Source of the DNA: Campylobacteraceae bacterium
GTDB lineage: Bacteria; Campylobacterota; Campylobacteria; Campylobacterales; Campylobacteraceae
Reading direction: 5' to 3'
NCBI GenBank assembly: GCA_031263195.1
Contig: JAISGD010000016.1
Coordinates: 1 to 64,000 of the forward strand
Length of the DNA: 64,000 nt
Translations under genes and position numbers: made by a program
Notes under the pieces: generated by a model
Told to the model about the DNA's origin: nothing
The model's input: the letters and a program-made list of their open reading frames with translations, nothing else
Databases searched by the model: none
Shown: piece after piece, positions 38,372-47,289 of the stretch
Layout of the letters: every line of letters begins with the position of its first letter
Numbering within the stretch: position 1 is the stretch's first letter

Positions 38372-38377
38372 ATTATA
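38372..38377 (-). promoter_or_regulatory. Predicted -10 box of the GLUG lipoprotein gene
   Basis: The minus strand reads TTTTTGATATAATAAACAC. TATAAT is about 50 bases before the ATG at 38323, with AAAGGGG between them. The presence of promoter, ribosome site and ATG in order supports that start. The GATATAATAA core resembles that at 397-402. Confidence 0.45.
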
Positions 38378-38510
38378 TCAAAAATCAATATAAAGATAGC
38401 GGTCTTACCGATAATAATGAATAAAATCTAGAGTTTCTTAATAATCACAAATAAATATAGAAAACGGAAAGAGTGTTTATTTTACACAAAAGCTTTATAA
38501 CAAACAAAAC

Positions 38511-38541
38511 GGTTTGTCTTGGAAAATCTCCAAAACAAACC
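38511..38541 (-). terminator. Terminator of the hrcA-grpE-dnaK operon
   Basis: GGTTTGT...TGGA on the plus strand pairs with TCCA...ACAAACC, a stem of about 11 pairs with a small internal loop. It lies just past the dnaK stop. On the minus strand it is followed by GTTTTGTTTG, a T-rich tail. Confidence 0.6.
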
Positions 38542-38548
38542 AAAAATT

Positions 38549-40441
38549 TTACTCTACTTCAGCGTCTATAACGTCGTCGTCTTTTTTCGGCGAAGCGTCG
38601 TTTTTATTTTCGCTGGCACCGCCGTTAGCACCCTGCTCTTTTTTATATATCTCTTCAGCCAATTTATGACTTACGTCCGTTAGAGCTTTTACTTTAGCGT
38701 CAATCTCATCTTTACTCGCGTTTTCATTTTTCAAAGTCTCTTTTAAGTCGCTTAAAGCCTTTTCTATATTAGCTTTATCGTCAGCCGATATATTTTCACC
38801 CAAGTCTTTGAGTGATTTTTCTGTTTGGTGGATTAGGGCTTCGGCGTTATTTCGCACATCTACCACCTCTTTTCTTTTCTTGTCTTCTTCTTTGTGAAGT
38901 TCGGCGTCTTTTACCATTTTTTCTATCTCTTTTTCATCAAGTCCGGAACTTCCCGTGATTTTAATCTCTTGCGCTTTTCCGCTCGCTTTATCTTTTGCGG
39001 AAACCGTCAAAATTCCGTTAGCGTCTATATCAAACGTAACTTCTATTTGCGGAATTCCACGCGGAGCGGCAGGAATGCCTTCAAGATTAAATTGACCCAA
39101 AGATTTGTTATCTTTAGCAAAATCTCTCTCGCCTTGCAATACATGTATGGTAACTGCCGGTTGATTATCATCCGCCGTTGAAAAAACTTGAGCTTTTTTA
39201 GCAGGAATCGTAGTGCCTTTATCTATTAGTCTCGTCATAACTCCGCCAAGCGTTTCTATGCCAAGGCTAAGAGGCGTAACGTCCAAAAGAAGTACGTCTT
39301 TAACGTCGCCTTTGATAACTCCGCCTTGAATTGCTGCGCCAATTGCAACGACTTCATCTGGATTTACGGATTTATTTAACTCTTTGCCGAAAAACGCTTT
39401 GACTTTTTCTTGTACAAGCGGTACTCTTGTAGAACCGCCGACCATAACTATCTCTTTAATATCTGTTTTTGATACGCCAGAATCTTTTATAACCTCTTTT
39501 ATTTTATCTACCGTTTCGTTTACCAAATCTTCTATCATAGATTCAAATTTCGCTCTTGTGAGTTTTTTGACCAAATGCTTAGGACCTGTAGCGTCTGCCG
39601 TGATAAAAGGCAGATTTATCTCCGTCTCATTGGCTGAGGATAACTCTTTTTTGGCATTCTCAGCAGCCTCTTTCAATCTTTGAAGCGCCATAACGTCATT
39701 TTTCAAATCAATGCCGCTTTCATTTTTAAATTCGCTAACTAACCAGTCTATTAAACGATTGTCAAAGTCGTCTCCGCCCAAAAACGCATTTCCGCCTGTC
39801 GCTAAAACTTCCACCACATTGTCGCCGGTTTCCAGTACGGTTACGTCAAATGTGCCGCCGCCCAAATCATATACCATAATTTTTTCGGCTTCTTTTTTCT
39901 CTAATCCGTAAGCAAGAGCGGCAGAAGTCGGTTCGTTTATGATACGAAGTACATTTAAACCGGCGATAGTTCCAGCCTCTTTCGTCGCCTTTCTTTGCGC
40001 GTCGTTAAAATATGCGGGCACCGTGATAACAGCGTCGGTTACGCTCTCTCCCAAAAAGCTTTCGGCATCTTCTTTTAATTTCATCAAAACTTTCGCGCTT
40101 ATCTCTTGAGGAGTATAAACTTTGCCTGCTATCTCTATTGCGCATGCGCCGTTTCTATCCACGATTTTATAAGGAAGTCGTTTTTTAGCTTCCGCGGCTT
40201 TCTCCTCATTGCTCATAAGACCCATAATTCTTTTTATTGAGTAGATAGTTTTTTGCGGATTTGTAACGGCTTGTCTTTTTGCCGCATCTCCAACTAAAAC
40301 TTCGCCTTTATCCGTATACGCCACAACGGAAGGCGTCGTATTTTTACCCTCTTTGTTTGGTATGACTTTCGCCTCGCCTCTTTCGTATACAGCTACGCAA
40401 GAGTTTGTCGTTCCCAAATCTATTCCGATTACTTTTCCCAT
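38549..40441 (-). CDS. dnaK: Chaperone DnaK (Hsp70)
   Basis: DnaK is the ATP-driven Hsp70 chaperone acting with GrpE and DnaJ. The 630-residue length is standard. Signatures are [16 protein letters not shown] at the start, [15 protein letters not shown], and [15 protein letters not shown] in the ATPase domain. The substrate domain and helical lid follow, ending in the conserved DVIDAEVE tail. It is third in the hrcA-grpE-dnaK operon; dnaJ is not adjacent. Confidence 0.98.
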   Translation of the reverse strand: MGKVIGIDLGTTNSCVAVYERGEAKVIPNKEGKNTTPSVVAYTDKGEVLVGDAAKRQAVTNPQKTIYSIKRIMGLMSNEEKAAEAKKRLPYKIVDRNGACAIEIAGKVYTPQEISAKVLMKLKEDAESFLGESVTDAVITVPAYFNDAQRKATKEAGTIAGLNVLRIINEPTSAALAYGLEKKEAEKIMVYDLGGGTFDVTVLETGDNVVEVLATGGNAFLGGDDFDNRLIDWLVSEFKNESGIDLKNDVMALQRLKEAAENAKKELSSANETEINLPFITADATGPKHLVKKLTRAKFESMIEDLVNETVDKIKEVIKDSGVSKTDIKEIVMVGGSTRVPLVQEKVKAFFGKELNKSVNPDEVVAIGAAIQGGVIKGDVKDVLLLDVTPLSLGIETLGGVMTRLIDKGTTIPAKKAQVFSTADDNQPAVTIHVLQGERDFAKDNKSLGQFNLEGIPAAPRGIPQIEVTFDIDANGILTVSAKDKASGKAQEIKITGSSGLDEKEIEKMVKDAELHKEEDKKRKEVVDVRNNAEALIHQTEKSLKDLGENISADDKANIEKALSDLKETLKNENASKDEIDAKVKALTDVSHKLAEEIYKKEQGANGGASENKNDASPKKDDDVIDAEVE

Positions 40442-40476
40442 TTTTTATCCTTTTAAATAAATTTTCTCAACCAAAT

Positions 40477-40490
40477 CCGCTAAGAAGCGG
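40477..40490 (-). other. Small hairpin between grpE and dnaK
   Basis: CCGCT and AGCGG form a 5-base-pair stem with a 4-base loop in the 147-base gap. A hairpin here could mark mRNA processing or raise dnaK mRNA stability. It is too short to call a terminator. Confidence 0.3.
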
Positions 40491-40588
40491 CAACTTAAAT
40501 CCAATTTAACGCATTTTCACACAAAATACAGAAAATCTTTGACTTACATGTAACAAAAATATCCTATAAAGTTGATAAAAAAAACAAT

Positions 40589-41149
40589 CTAACGAGCGAT
40601 ACTAACCATCGCGGCTCTTAACACTCTATCTTTAATAGTATAACCTTTTTGAAAGGTCTGGACTATATCCCCGCTATTTTTACCATCGCTCTCTACTTGA
40701 AGCACGGCGTTATGAAAATTAGGATCAAATTTACCGTTGTCTTCTATCTCTTTTATGCCGTGTTTTTCAAATACTTTTTTAAACTGTTCAAGCGTCAAAC
40801 CAATACCGTCTTTTATCTTTTTTGAAACTTCGTCAACTGCCTCATCCGCCGTTTTATAAGCTATCTCAAGCGCGTCTATCACAGGTAGCAAATCTCTCGC
40901 AAACTGCTCATTGGCATAATTTATCGCTTGATATTTTTCTTTTTCGTAACGTTTTTTGATATTTTCAAAATCAGCGTGAGCTCTTATATACCTCTCTTCG
41001 CAAGATTTTAATTTCTCCTCAAGCTCTTTTACGTTTTCGTCCGCGGTTGGCAAAACTTCGTCTTGCTCTACCGTTTCATCGGCGCTTAAAATATTTTCCG
41101 CCAACTCTTCTTTTTCTGCCTTTACATGTTCGCTTTTTTTATCTTTCAT
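40589..41149 (-). CDS. grpE: Nucleotide exchange factor GrpE
   Basis: GrpE releases ADP from DnaK. The 186-residue protein has an acidic, disordered N-terminus (about 1-50), a long coiled coil (KELEEKLKSCEERYIRAHAD onward) and the C-terminal beta domain with the conserved HNAVLQVES and QKGYTIKDRVLRAAMV segments. Its start overlaps the hrcA stop by one base (TAATG). Confidence 0.96.
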   Translation of the reverse strand: MKDKKSEHVKAEKEELAENILSADETVEQDEVLPTADENVKELEEKLKSCEERYIRAHADFENIKKRYEKEKYQAINYANEQFARDLLPVIDALEIAYKTADEAVDEVSKKIKDGIGLTLEQFKKVFEKHGIKEIEDNGKFDPNFHNAVLQVESDGKNSGDIVQTFQKGYTIKDRVLRAAMVSIAR

Positions 41150-41949
41150 TATATCTCCTTAGCTTTATTAAAAAAACTCTCAAAATCGGTGTTTACTCTG
41201 CCTAAACAGAACATTTTAGCGTTATTGCCTCCGATTTTAGCTCTTTGCTTTACAGCCATATAACCGATTGGAACTACCTCTTCAAAATATATTCCGTCTT
41301 TAAGTTCCAAAACAGCTCTTACATTTTTAAAAGAGTCGTATAAAAATCTATTGTCATTTTCTCTTGTCATCTCGTACAAGACGTTTTCGCCCTCTTGAAA
41401 AAGCACTTTTCCCACAAGCATTTGGTCTAATTTTGTACACAACTCGCTAAATCCGACTTTTGTCGAGATAGCGCGCAAATCATAAACGTTAAAACCCAAA
41501 AGCTCATTTAAAAATCTCGCCGCCTCATCGCTGTAAGATATAGTAACTTCGCTATTTGTAAAAATCAAAAGCAAAAAACGGTTCTGGACTTTAATGACCT
41601 CTTTTAACTCTTCATTGTCATAAAACTCCAAAGCGCAATAAAGTTCATACTCTTTAAGGGCGTTTTTTATATTACTCAAGCTTCCAAGCACGATAGTCGT
41701 ATCGGTTTTTAACTTTTCTATCCAATACTTTTTTAAAGCGCTCACTGTGGGTATTCTGCCGCCGCTTATATGAAGCTGCATCAAAATACCTTCATTGCAA
41801 AGCTTATTAAAGTAGGCTCTTATGGTAGACGCCGATATCTCTATAGGCATTTTTGTCTGAAGCTCCGCCGAACCAATAGGCAGATTATCTTCCAAATACG
41901 CCTTAATGATAGCTTCTAAAATTAAATCTTGTTTAAATGTCGCCTTCAT
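41149..41949 (-). CDS. hrcA: Heat-shock repressor HrcA
   Basis: HrcA represses heat-shock genes by binding CIRCE operators. The protein has about 266 residues from the ATG at 41949 and an N-terminal winged helix (DLILEAIIKAYLEDNLPIGS, IEISASTIRAYFNKL). The core is shorter and more diverged than in Bacillus, as is usual in this phylum. An in-frame GTG at 41958 would add three residues but lies inside a CIRCE-like half-site, so I prefer the ATG. It leads the operon with grpE and dnaK. Confidence 0.92.
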   Translation of the reverse strand: MKATFKQDLILEAIIKAYLEDNLPIGSAELQTKMPIEISASTIRAYFNKLCNEGILMQLHISGGRIPTVSALKKYWIEKLKTDTTIVLGSLSNIKNALKEYELYCALEFYDNEELKEVIKVQNRFLLLIFTNSEVTISYSDEAARFLNELLGFNVYDLRAISTKVGFSELCTKLDQMLVGKVLFQEGENVLYEMTRENDNRFLYDSFKNVRAVLELKDGIYFEEVVPIGYMAVKQRAKIGGNNAKMFCLGRVNTDFESFFNKAKEI

Positions 41950-41951
41950 TT

Positions 41952-41960
41952 TTAGCACTC
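41952..41960 (-). promoter_or_regulatory. CIRCE-like half-site at the hrcA start
   Basis: The minus strand reads GAGTGCTAA immediately before the ATG, an exact right arm of the CIRCE consensus (TTAGCACTC-N9-GAGTGCTAA). The expected left arm at 9-base spacing is absent; TTAACTC lies four bases away. It may be a degenerate self-regulatory operator, since HrcA controls its own operon in relatives. Confidence 0.4.
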
Positions 41961-41980
41961 TTTTGAGTTAATTGCTTGTA

Positions 41981-42010
41981 ATTATACAACATTGAGTGTA
42001 CTCTTGTCAA
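41981..42010 (-). promoter_or_regulatory. Consensus sigma-70 promoter of hrcA-grpE-dnaK
   Basis: The minus strand carries TTGACA, an 18-base spacer and TATAAT, both boxes perfect. Such a full -35 is rare in this window. The start point would fall about 25 bases before the hrcA ATG. An imperfect palindrome GAGTACACTC lies inside the spacer and could also serve a repressor. Confidence 0.75.
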
Positions 42011-42077
42011 GTCTTAAGATAAGTTAATTGCTATAAAGAAACTTTAGTCCATATCACTCATATTTTAATGCACTGCT

Positions 42078-43133
42078 TTAACTCAAGAAAAGAGTAATTT
42101 CGTCGGCTAGAAAATAATTACTGTTATATAGCCTATCATCTTTGATATACGCCTTTTTACCGTCTATCAGCATATCAATTTTACTTCTTTTTTGTTTTGA
42201 AAAAAATTCCAAACTTATACCTATATTTGAGCGCATCGCCAAAAAAAGCCTCTCCAATCTCAACTCTTTTTCACTCAAATTTTCCACTCTTTGAGTAAGC
42301 GGCGATTTGATATATTCTTTCAAATTTTTATCAGAATAAAAACGTTTCCCATTAACAAATCCTACAGCCGAACACCCTATACCTATATAGCTTTCATGCT
42401 GCCAATACTGTTTATTGTGAAAGCACTCATAGCCTCTTGAAAAATTTGACACTTCATACTGTGAAAATCCCTCGTTTTTTAGAATTTTTACAAGAGATTT
42501 TGCCAAATGCAAAGACTCTTTTTTGACATTTGGCATTTTAAAAAACGGGGTTTTCTTTTCAAGTGTCAGCGAATATGCGCTCAAATGGTTTACAGGAAGC
42601 AATGAAGCTGTTTTAATATCGTTTTCCAATAGTTTTTTTGTATCCATCTTCGTATCATATATAATATCAACGGAGATATTATTAAATCCGACTTTCCACG
42701 CGTTTAAGACAGCTTCTTTCGCTTCTTTTTGGCTATGGATTCTGCCTAAAAATCTTAACTTTTTATCATTAAAACTTTGAACGCCAAAACTCACACGATT
42801 AAAACCAAGCCTCCTCATTTTTGAAAGCCATTCAAATGAAGCGGAGTTTGGGTTCGCCTCTGTAGTTATTTCCGCTTTCTCGTCTAAAAAAGGCGCGAGT
42901 TTGTCCATAAACGGTTTTAAAAGTTCGGATGGAAATGCTGATGGCGTACCTCCGCCGACAAAAACAGATGCTATATTTTTCGGACAAAATCTCTCCAGCT
43001 CAAACTCAAGCTGCTTTACGATAGCTTTAGCATACTCCTCTTTAAGAGTATTTTTATTCGTATAAGATACAAATGCACAATACGGGCACTTACTTTCACA
43101 AAATGGGATATGCAGATATAAAATCAATTCCAA
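42078..43133 (-). CDS. hemW: Radical SAM heme chaperone HemW
   Basis: This 351-residue radical SAM protein has the cluster motif CESKCPYCAF (C-x3-C-x2-C) and the VFVGGGTPSAF motif. HemW binds and delivers heme; true HemN coproporphyrinogen dehydrogenases are about 100 residues longer and have extra N-terminal motifs missing here. It starts at a TTG. It matches Cj0580 by position, divergent from rppH. Confidence 0.9.
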   Translation of the reverse strand: MELILYLHIPFCESKCPYCAFVSYTNKNTLKEEYAKAIVKQLEFELERFCPKNIASVFVGGGTPSAFPSELLKPFMDKLAPFLDEKAEITTEANPNSASFEWLSKMRRLGFNRVSFGVQSFNDKKLRFLGRIHSQKEAKEAVLNAWKVGFNNISVDIIYDTKMDTKKLLENDIKTASLLPVNHLSAYSLTLEKKTPFFKMPNVKKESLHLAKSLVKILKNEGFSQYEVSNFSRGYECFHNKQYWQHESYIGIGCSAVGFVNGKRFYSDKNLKEYIKSPLTQRVENLSEKELRLERLFLAMRSNIGISLEFFSKQKRSKIDMLIDGKKAYIKDDRLYNSNYFLADEITLFLS

Positions 43134-43231
43134 ACTCTTCTAAAAATCTATTTCACACTTCAACGCTTAAAAATTTACACAATTTTAATCACATCTTAGC
43201 TACCATTATAACAAAAATTTGAGGCTGATAA

Positions 43232-43717
43232 ATGTCAAAAATATTAATTGAGGGCGATAAAAAATATCGTCCTAATGTTGCTGCGGTTGTCGTTTCATCA
43301 GAGTATCCATTTAAATGTAAAATTTTCATAGCGCAAAGAAGCGATGTAAAAAACGCATGGCAATTCCCTCAAGGCGGTATAGACGAGGGGGAGAGTCCAA
43401 ACGAAGCGCTTTTACGAGAACTTAAAGAGGAAATAGGTACAAAAAAAATAGAAATTATAGCCGAATATCCCAATTGGCTCTCATACGATTTCCCAAATAA
43501 AATAGCCAAAAAAATGTATCCTTACGATGGGCAAAAACAGAAATATTTTCTTGTTCGGCTACAAAAGAACGCTAAACTTAATATTAAAACAAAACACCCT
43601 GAATTTATAGATTATAAATTTGTAGACGCGCAGGAGGTTTTAGAGCATATCACCCATTTTAAAAAATCTGTATATAAAAAAGTGTTGGAATATTTTAAAA
43701 AAGAAGGATATTTATAA
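43232..43717 (+). CDS. rppH: RNA pyrophosphohydrolase
   Basis: RppH removes pyrophosphate from the 5' end of mRNA, which triggers decay. The 161-residue Nudix protein has a full Nudix box (GGIDEGESPNEALLRELKEE, then IG) and the family features YRPNVAAVV, NAWQFPQGG and QKYFLVRL. It is the first gene of the long operon to cmoA and shares TAATG with lysC. Confidence 0.93.
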   Translation: MSKILIEGDKKYRPNVAAVVVSSEYPFKCKIFIAQRSDVKNAWQFPQGGIDEGESPNEALLRELKEEIGTKKIEIIAEYPNWLSYDFPNKIAKKMYPYDGQKQKYFLVRLQKNAKLNIKTKHPEFIDYKFVDAQEVLEHITHFKKSVYKKVLEYFKKEGYL

Positions 43718-44919
43718 TGTTGATAGTTCAAAAGTACGGTGGCACAAGCGTAGGAACTTTGGAGCGTATCCGTACGGTAGCCGACAGAGTAGTAGAGTCA
43801 AAAGAGAGCGGGAATGATTTGGTCGTTGTAGTTTCGGCGATGAGCGGAGAAACAAACAAACTTATCGAGTATGCCGAATTTTTCAGTAAAACGCCCTCGC
43901 AAGCCGAAATGGATATGCTTTTATCCGCAGGTGAGAGAGTAACAAGCGCGCTTTTGGCGATAGCTTTAAATGAGCTCGGATACCCGTCCGTAGCTATGAG
44001 CGGCAGGCAGGCAGGAATTATAACCGACAGTTTCCATACAAAAGCGCGTATAGACCATATAGACACTGCTTTTATACGAGAAGCTCTTGATAATGGTAAG
44101 ATAGTCGTTGTAGCAGGCTTTCAAGGCACCACAAAAGATGGTAGAGTAACGACTTTGGGACGCGGCGGAAGCGATTTGTCGGCTGTGGCTATTGCCGGCG
44201 CTTTAGAAGCTGATTTATGCGAAATATTTACTGATGTGGACGGTGTCTACACTACCGACCCAAGGATAGAGCCTAAAGCTAAAAAGCTTGATAAAATTAG
44301 TTATGACGAAATGCTGGAGTTGGCAAGTTTGGGTGCAAAAGTGTTGCAAAACCGCTCTGTAGAGCTTGCCAAAAAATTAAATGTAAATATCATAACAAGA
44401 AGTAGTTTCAATAAAAATGAAGGAACTTTAATCACAAAGGAAGAAAATATTATGGAGCAAGCTATTGTAAGCGGAATAGCGCTTGATAAAAATCAAGCAA
44501 GAATCACACTAAGAGGTGTTGTCGATAAACCGGGTATTGCCGCGAGTATTTTCAAAAAATTGGCCGATAGCAATATAAACGTTGATATGATCATACAAAA
44601 TGTCGGCGTTGACGGTACGACCAATCTTGGTTTTACCGTCCCGCAAAATGAATTGGAATTTGCCAAAAAGATTATGGAGGAGTTACAATCTTCCGAAAAA
44701 CTTGAGTACGACAATGATATAGTCAAAGTTTCAATCGTCGGCGTGGGTATGAAGTCTCATAGCGGTGTTGCGGCTTTAGCGTTCAATGCTTTGGCAAATG
44801 AAAATATAAATATAGAGATGATAAGTACAAGTGAGATAAAAATCTCCATGATTATTAATGCTAAATATGCCGAACTTGCCGTCAGAGCGCTACATAAAGC
44901 ATATCGTTTAGATAAATAA
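43717..44919 (+). CDS. lysC: Aspartate kinase
   Basis: LysC phosphorylates aspartate, opening synthesis of lysine, diaminopimelate, threonine and methionine. The 400-residue monofunctional enzyme has VQKYGGTSVGTLERI, VVVSAMSGETN, GRGGSDLSAVAIA and two C-terminal ACT domains (about 265-400) that usually bind lysine or threonine for feedback control. Its single-base overlap with rppH shows coupling. dapD in this window is later in the same pathway. Confidence 0.96.
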   Translation: MLIVQKYGGTSVGTLERIRTVADRVVESKESGNDLVVVVSAMSGETNKLIEYAEFFSKTPSQAEMDMLLSAGERVTSALLAIALNELGYPSVAMSGRQAGIITDSFHTKARIDHIDTAFIREALDNGKIVVVAGFQGTTKDGRVTTLGRGGSDLSAVAIAGALEADLCEIFTDVDGVYTTDPRIEPKAKKLDKISYDEMLELASLGAKVLQNRSVELAKKLNVNIITRSSFNKNEGTLITKEENIMEQAIVSGIALDKNQARITLRGVVDKPGIAASIFKKLADSNINVDMIIQNVGVDGTTNLGFTVPQNELEFAKKIMEELQSSEKLEYDNDIVKVSIVGVGMKSHSGVAALAFNALANENINIEMISTSEIKISMIINAKYAELAVRALHKAYRLDK

Positions 44920-44920
44920 T

Positions 44921-45472
44921 ATGCAAGAAAAGTTTCAACAATGGACGCTTGAAGCGATAAGAAAAGAGGGTGCGCGCTTAAGTTGGCTGGAAGAGAAAAG
45001 ACTTGAATGGACGCCATTATTGGCTTCTACATTAAAAAAGATGCTTGACGGATACACATTTATCATTATGAACGATAAAGATTATGAGTGGTTCTGTGAG
45101 TATATGCTGCTCTCTATCAACAGACCGACAAAAGATCGCCCATTCGTTCCTTTTGTTAATATCAAAAGTATTTTTCCCAATATCGATCTTTTAAAAAGCA
45201 ATGAGGATTTTGAGATCTTAGAAGATATGCTTTCTTTGATGTTTCAAGATGCTTATACGTTTTTTTATGTCGGTAAAAGCAACGATATCAAATATCGCAT
45301 AGCCAAAAGAAAATATGACAGTTTTTTGTGGATAATAGGCGAGCAAGTGCAAAACAGTTTTTATCTGGATTCGACTGATGAGAGGCTGGACATGAAGTTA
45401 TTGGAGCTTTTCAAACTTTTAAATCGCAGTATTGACGCAGTACTTGGCGGTGAGGTTTCATTTGAGGATTGA
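44921..45472 (+). CDS. hobA: DnaA-binding replication factor HobA
   Basis: HobA is a Campylobacterota protein that binds DnaA domain I and arranges DnaA at oriC; its structure resembles DiaA/SIS proteins. The 183-residue length and the segments EGARLSWLEEKRLEWTPLLAS, RPFVPFVNIKSIFP and FFYVGKSNDIKYRIA (near 120-134) fit the family. It starts one base after the lysC stop and its end overlaps holB. It matches Cj0583 by position. Confidence 0.92.
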   Translation: MQEKFQQWTLEAIRKEGARLSWLEEKRLEWTPLLASTLKKMLDGYTFIIMNDKDYEWFCEYMLLSINRPTKDRPFVPFVNIKSIFPNIDLLKSNEDFEILEDMLSLMFQDAYTFFYVGKSNDIKYRIAKRKYDSFLWIIGEQVQNSFYLDSTDERLDMKLLELFKLLNRSIDAVLGGEVSFED

Positions 45473-46073
45473 TGAGAGTTATATCCTTGTTTGCAGGGAC
45501 TTGGATAAGATAAAAACATATATAATGGATAATTACCAAAATACAAATCTTAAGATTTTTGCGCCTGATGATTTTTTGCTTGAAAATGCCAAGGAAGTCA
45601 TAAGAGAAGCATATATCGCTGAAAGTAAGCAAAAAGTCATAGTGATGGTTTCCAAAAGTTTCAATCTCATTGCGCAAAATTCGCTTTTGAAGATTTTGGA
45701 AGAACCTCCGAGAAACATCACTTTTATAATGTGCGCACCCTCAAGAATGATATTTTTGCCGACTGTGCGTTCGCGGCTGACGATAAAAACGCTTGAAGCC
45801 GACGTAAAGCTGCAAAAGAGCGGGCTTGATTTTAAAAAGATGGGAATAAGCGAGATATACTCATTTGTAAAACAGAAAAAATATATAGAAAAAGATGAGT
45901 TAAAATCACTTATACAAGGTATTATAGAGGAGATTTGCGAGCAGGATATCAAGCTTAGCGCGTATGAACTTAGCTTTTTTGAAAAACTGCTCCACTTGGC
46001 GGAATTAAACTCTTCAAGCTCAAATCTTCTTTTATGCGCTCTTCTTACGATTTACAACAGGAAAAATAGATGA
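45462..46073 (+). CDS. holB: DNA polymerase III delta-prime subunit, short form
   Basis: The protein is about 203 residues. It has the clamp-loader segments NSLLKILEEPPRNITFIM and FLPTVRSR, but no P-loop and no C-terminal collar domain of normal size. Very short delta-prime subunits are usual in Campylobacterota. I chose the TTG at 45462, which follows GGTGAGG by five bases and overlaps hobA by 11 bases; a longer frame exists but has no better start. It loads the sliding clamp with HolA (61.7-62.7 kb) and DnaX. Confidence 0.85.
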   Translation: MRIDESYILVCRDLDKIKTYIMDNYQNTNLKIFAPDDFLLENAKEVIREAYIAESKQKVIVMVSKSFNLIAQNSLLKILEEPPRNITFIMCAPSRMIFLPTVRSRLTIKTLEADVKLQKSGLDFKKMGISEIYSFVKQKKYIEKDELKSLIQGIIEEICEQDIKLSAYELSFFEKLLHLAELNSSSSNLLLCALLTIYNRKNR

Positions 46074-46855
46074 AAACAAAAATAATGGGTATTTTAAATA
46101 TAAACTTTGATAGCTTTTTTGAAGGCAGCAGAACCACAATAAATGAAGCGGAACGAAAAATTATACAAATGATAAATGATGGCGCAGATATGATAGATAT
46201 AGGTGCGCTCTCTTCAAGACCCGGCAGCGAGATGATAAGTGAAGAGGACGAATTAAAAAGAGTGCGCGGCGTTTTAGATATAGTCAAAAAAAATAGATTT
46301 TATGAAAAGACGCTGTTCAGCCTTGATAGTTATTCGCCGCTAACACTTGATTATGCGCTGAATTGTGGCTTTAAGATAATCAATGATATAACGGGACTGG
46401 CAAACGATGACGTCTGCTTGACAGCCAAAAAACACAATGCCACAGTTTGCATTATGCATATGAAAGGAGAGCCTAAAAATATGCAAGCAAACCCAGAATA
46501 CAGCGATGTTGTCAAAGAAGTCGGAGATTTTTTTCAAGAAAGAATAGACAAGGCAAAAAGTTTTGGTATAAATGATATTATACTTGATGTAGGTATAGGA
46601 TTTGGCAAAGGATTACAGCATAATATAGAACTTATAAAGTGCCACAGAGATTTTTTGCATTTCGGATATCCGCTGCTTATAGGAGCCAGTCGAAAATCAA
46701 TGATAGACAAAATAATACCATGTGAAGTCAAAGACAGACTCCCGGCTACTCTTATCATTCATGCGGAAGCAGTCAGAAACGGCGCGTCAATAGTAAGATG
46801 CCACGATGTAAAAGAGCATTTGCAAGCGCTAAGGGTATTCGAGGCGATAAAATGA
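46070..46855 (+). CDS. folP: Dihydropteroate synthase
   Basis: FolP joins pterin diphosphate to p-aminobenzoate in folate synthesis and is the sulfonamide target. The 261-residue TIM barrel has DMIDIGALSSRPGSE, CIMHMKGEPKNMQ, DVGIGFGKGLQHN and GASRKSMI. Loop 1, usually N-x-T-P-D-S-F, reads NINFDSFFEGSR, so the conserved Thr-Pro is Asn-Phe. It overlaps holB by four bases (ATGA). Confidence 0.92.
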   Translation: MKTKIMGILNINFDSFFEGSRTTINEAERKIIQMINDGADMIDIGALSSRPGSEMISEEDELKRVRGVLDIVKKNRFYEKTLFSLDSYSPLTLDYALNCGFKIINDITGLANDDVCLTAKKHNATVCIMHMKGEPKNMQANPEYSDVVKEVGDFFQERIDKAKSFGINDIILDVGIGFGKGLQHNIELIKCHRDFLHFGYPLLIGASRKSMIDKIIPCEVKDRLPATLIIHAEAVRNGASIVRCHDVKEHLQALRVFEAIK

Positions 46856-47289
46856 TGAGTTATATAAAACTCTTTTTTATAAATATTTTTGGATATTACG
46901 AATTGTGGATGCTATGGCTTTTTCTTTTTATAGCCCTAACTTTTATCATAACGATAATATTTATTTTAAACAGAGGCGAAGAGTATAAAAAATTCAACTC
47001 TATCTCTTTATACAATGTTATTTGGAAATGGAGATATAAAAAAAGTAATATCATATACCTTTGGTGCTACTGTCCCGAATGTGGCAGCGAATTGATATGC
47101 GATGACGAATATTGCCGTTCCACCATAATGCTCACCAATAAAACCACTTTTTTGATATGCCGACAATGCGGTGAAATAGAAAAAGGCAGAGTTATAGGCG
47201 GAGATAGAAATTATCTTTTGAGGATGGTCAGATTTGAGATACAAAAGCGTATTAAAAACAGTACATATAAAAACGAGGCTAAAACATGA
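46852..47289 (+). CDS. Membrane-anchored zinc-ribbon-like protein
   Basis: I do not recognise this 145-residue protein. One or two N-terminal membrane segments (about residues 8-42: ELWMLWLFLFIALTFIITI) precede a soluble part with two Cys pairs, CYCPECGSELICDDEYC and FLICRQCGEIEKG, likely a zinc ribbon. The basic C-terminus faces the cytosol if the usual charge rule holds. The start ATG overlaps the folP stop and its stop overlaps the ligA start, both by four bases. Nothing else shows its function. Confidence 0.75.
   Translation: MMSYIKLFFINIFGYYELWMLWLFLFIALTFIITIIFILNRGEEYKKFNSISLYNVIWKWRYKKSNIIYLWCYCPECGSELICDDEYCRSTIMLTNKTTFLICRQCGEIEKGRVIGGDRNYLLRMVRFEIQKRIKNSTYKNEAKT

Noticed and set aside
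41952-41978. Full CIRCE element at hrcA
   Set aside because: Only one arm matches; the partner at the required spacing does not.
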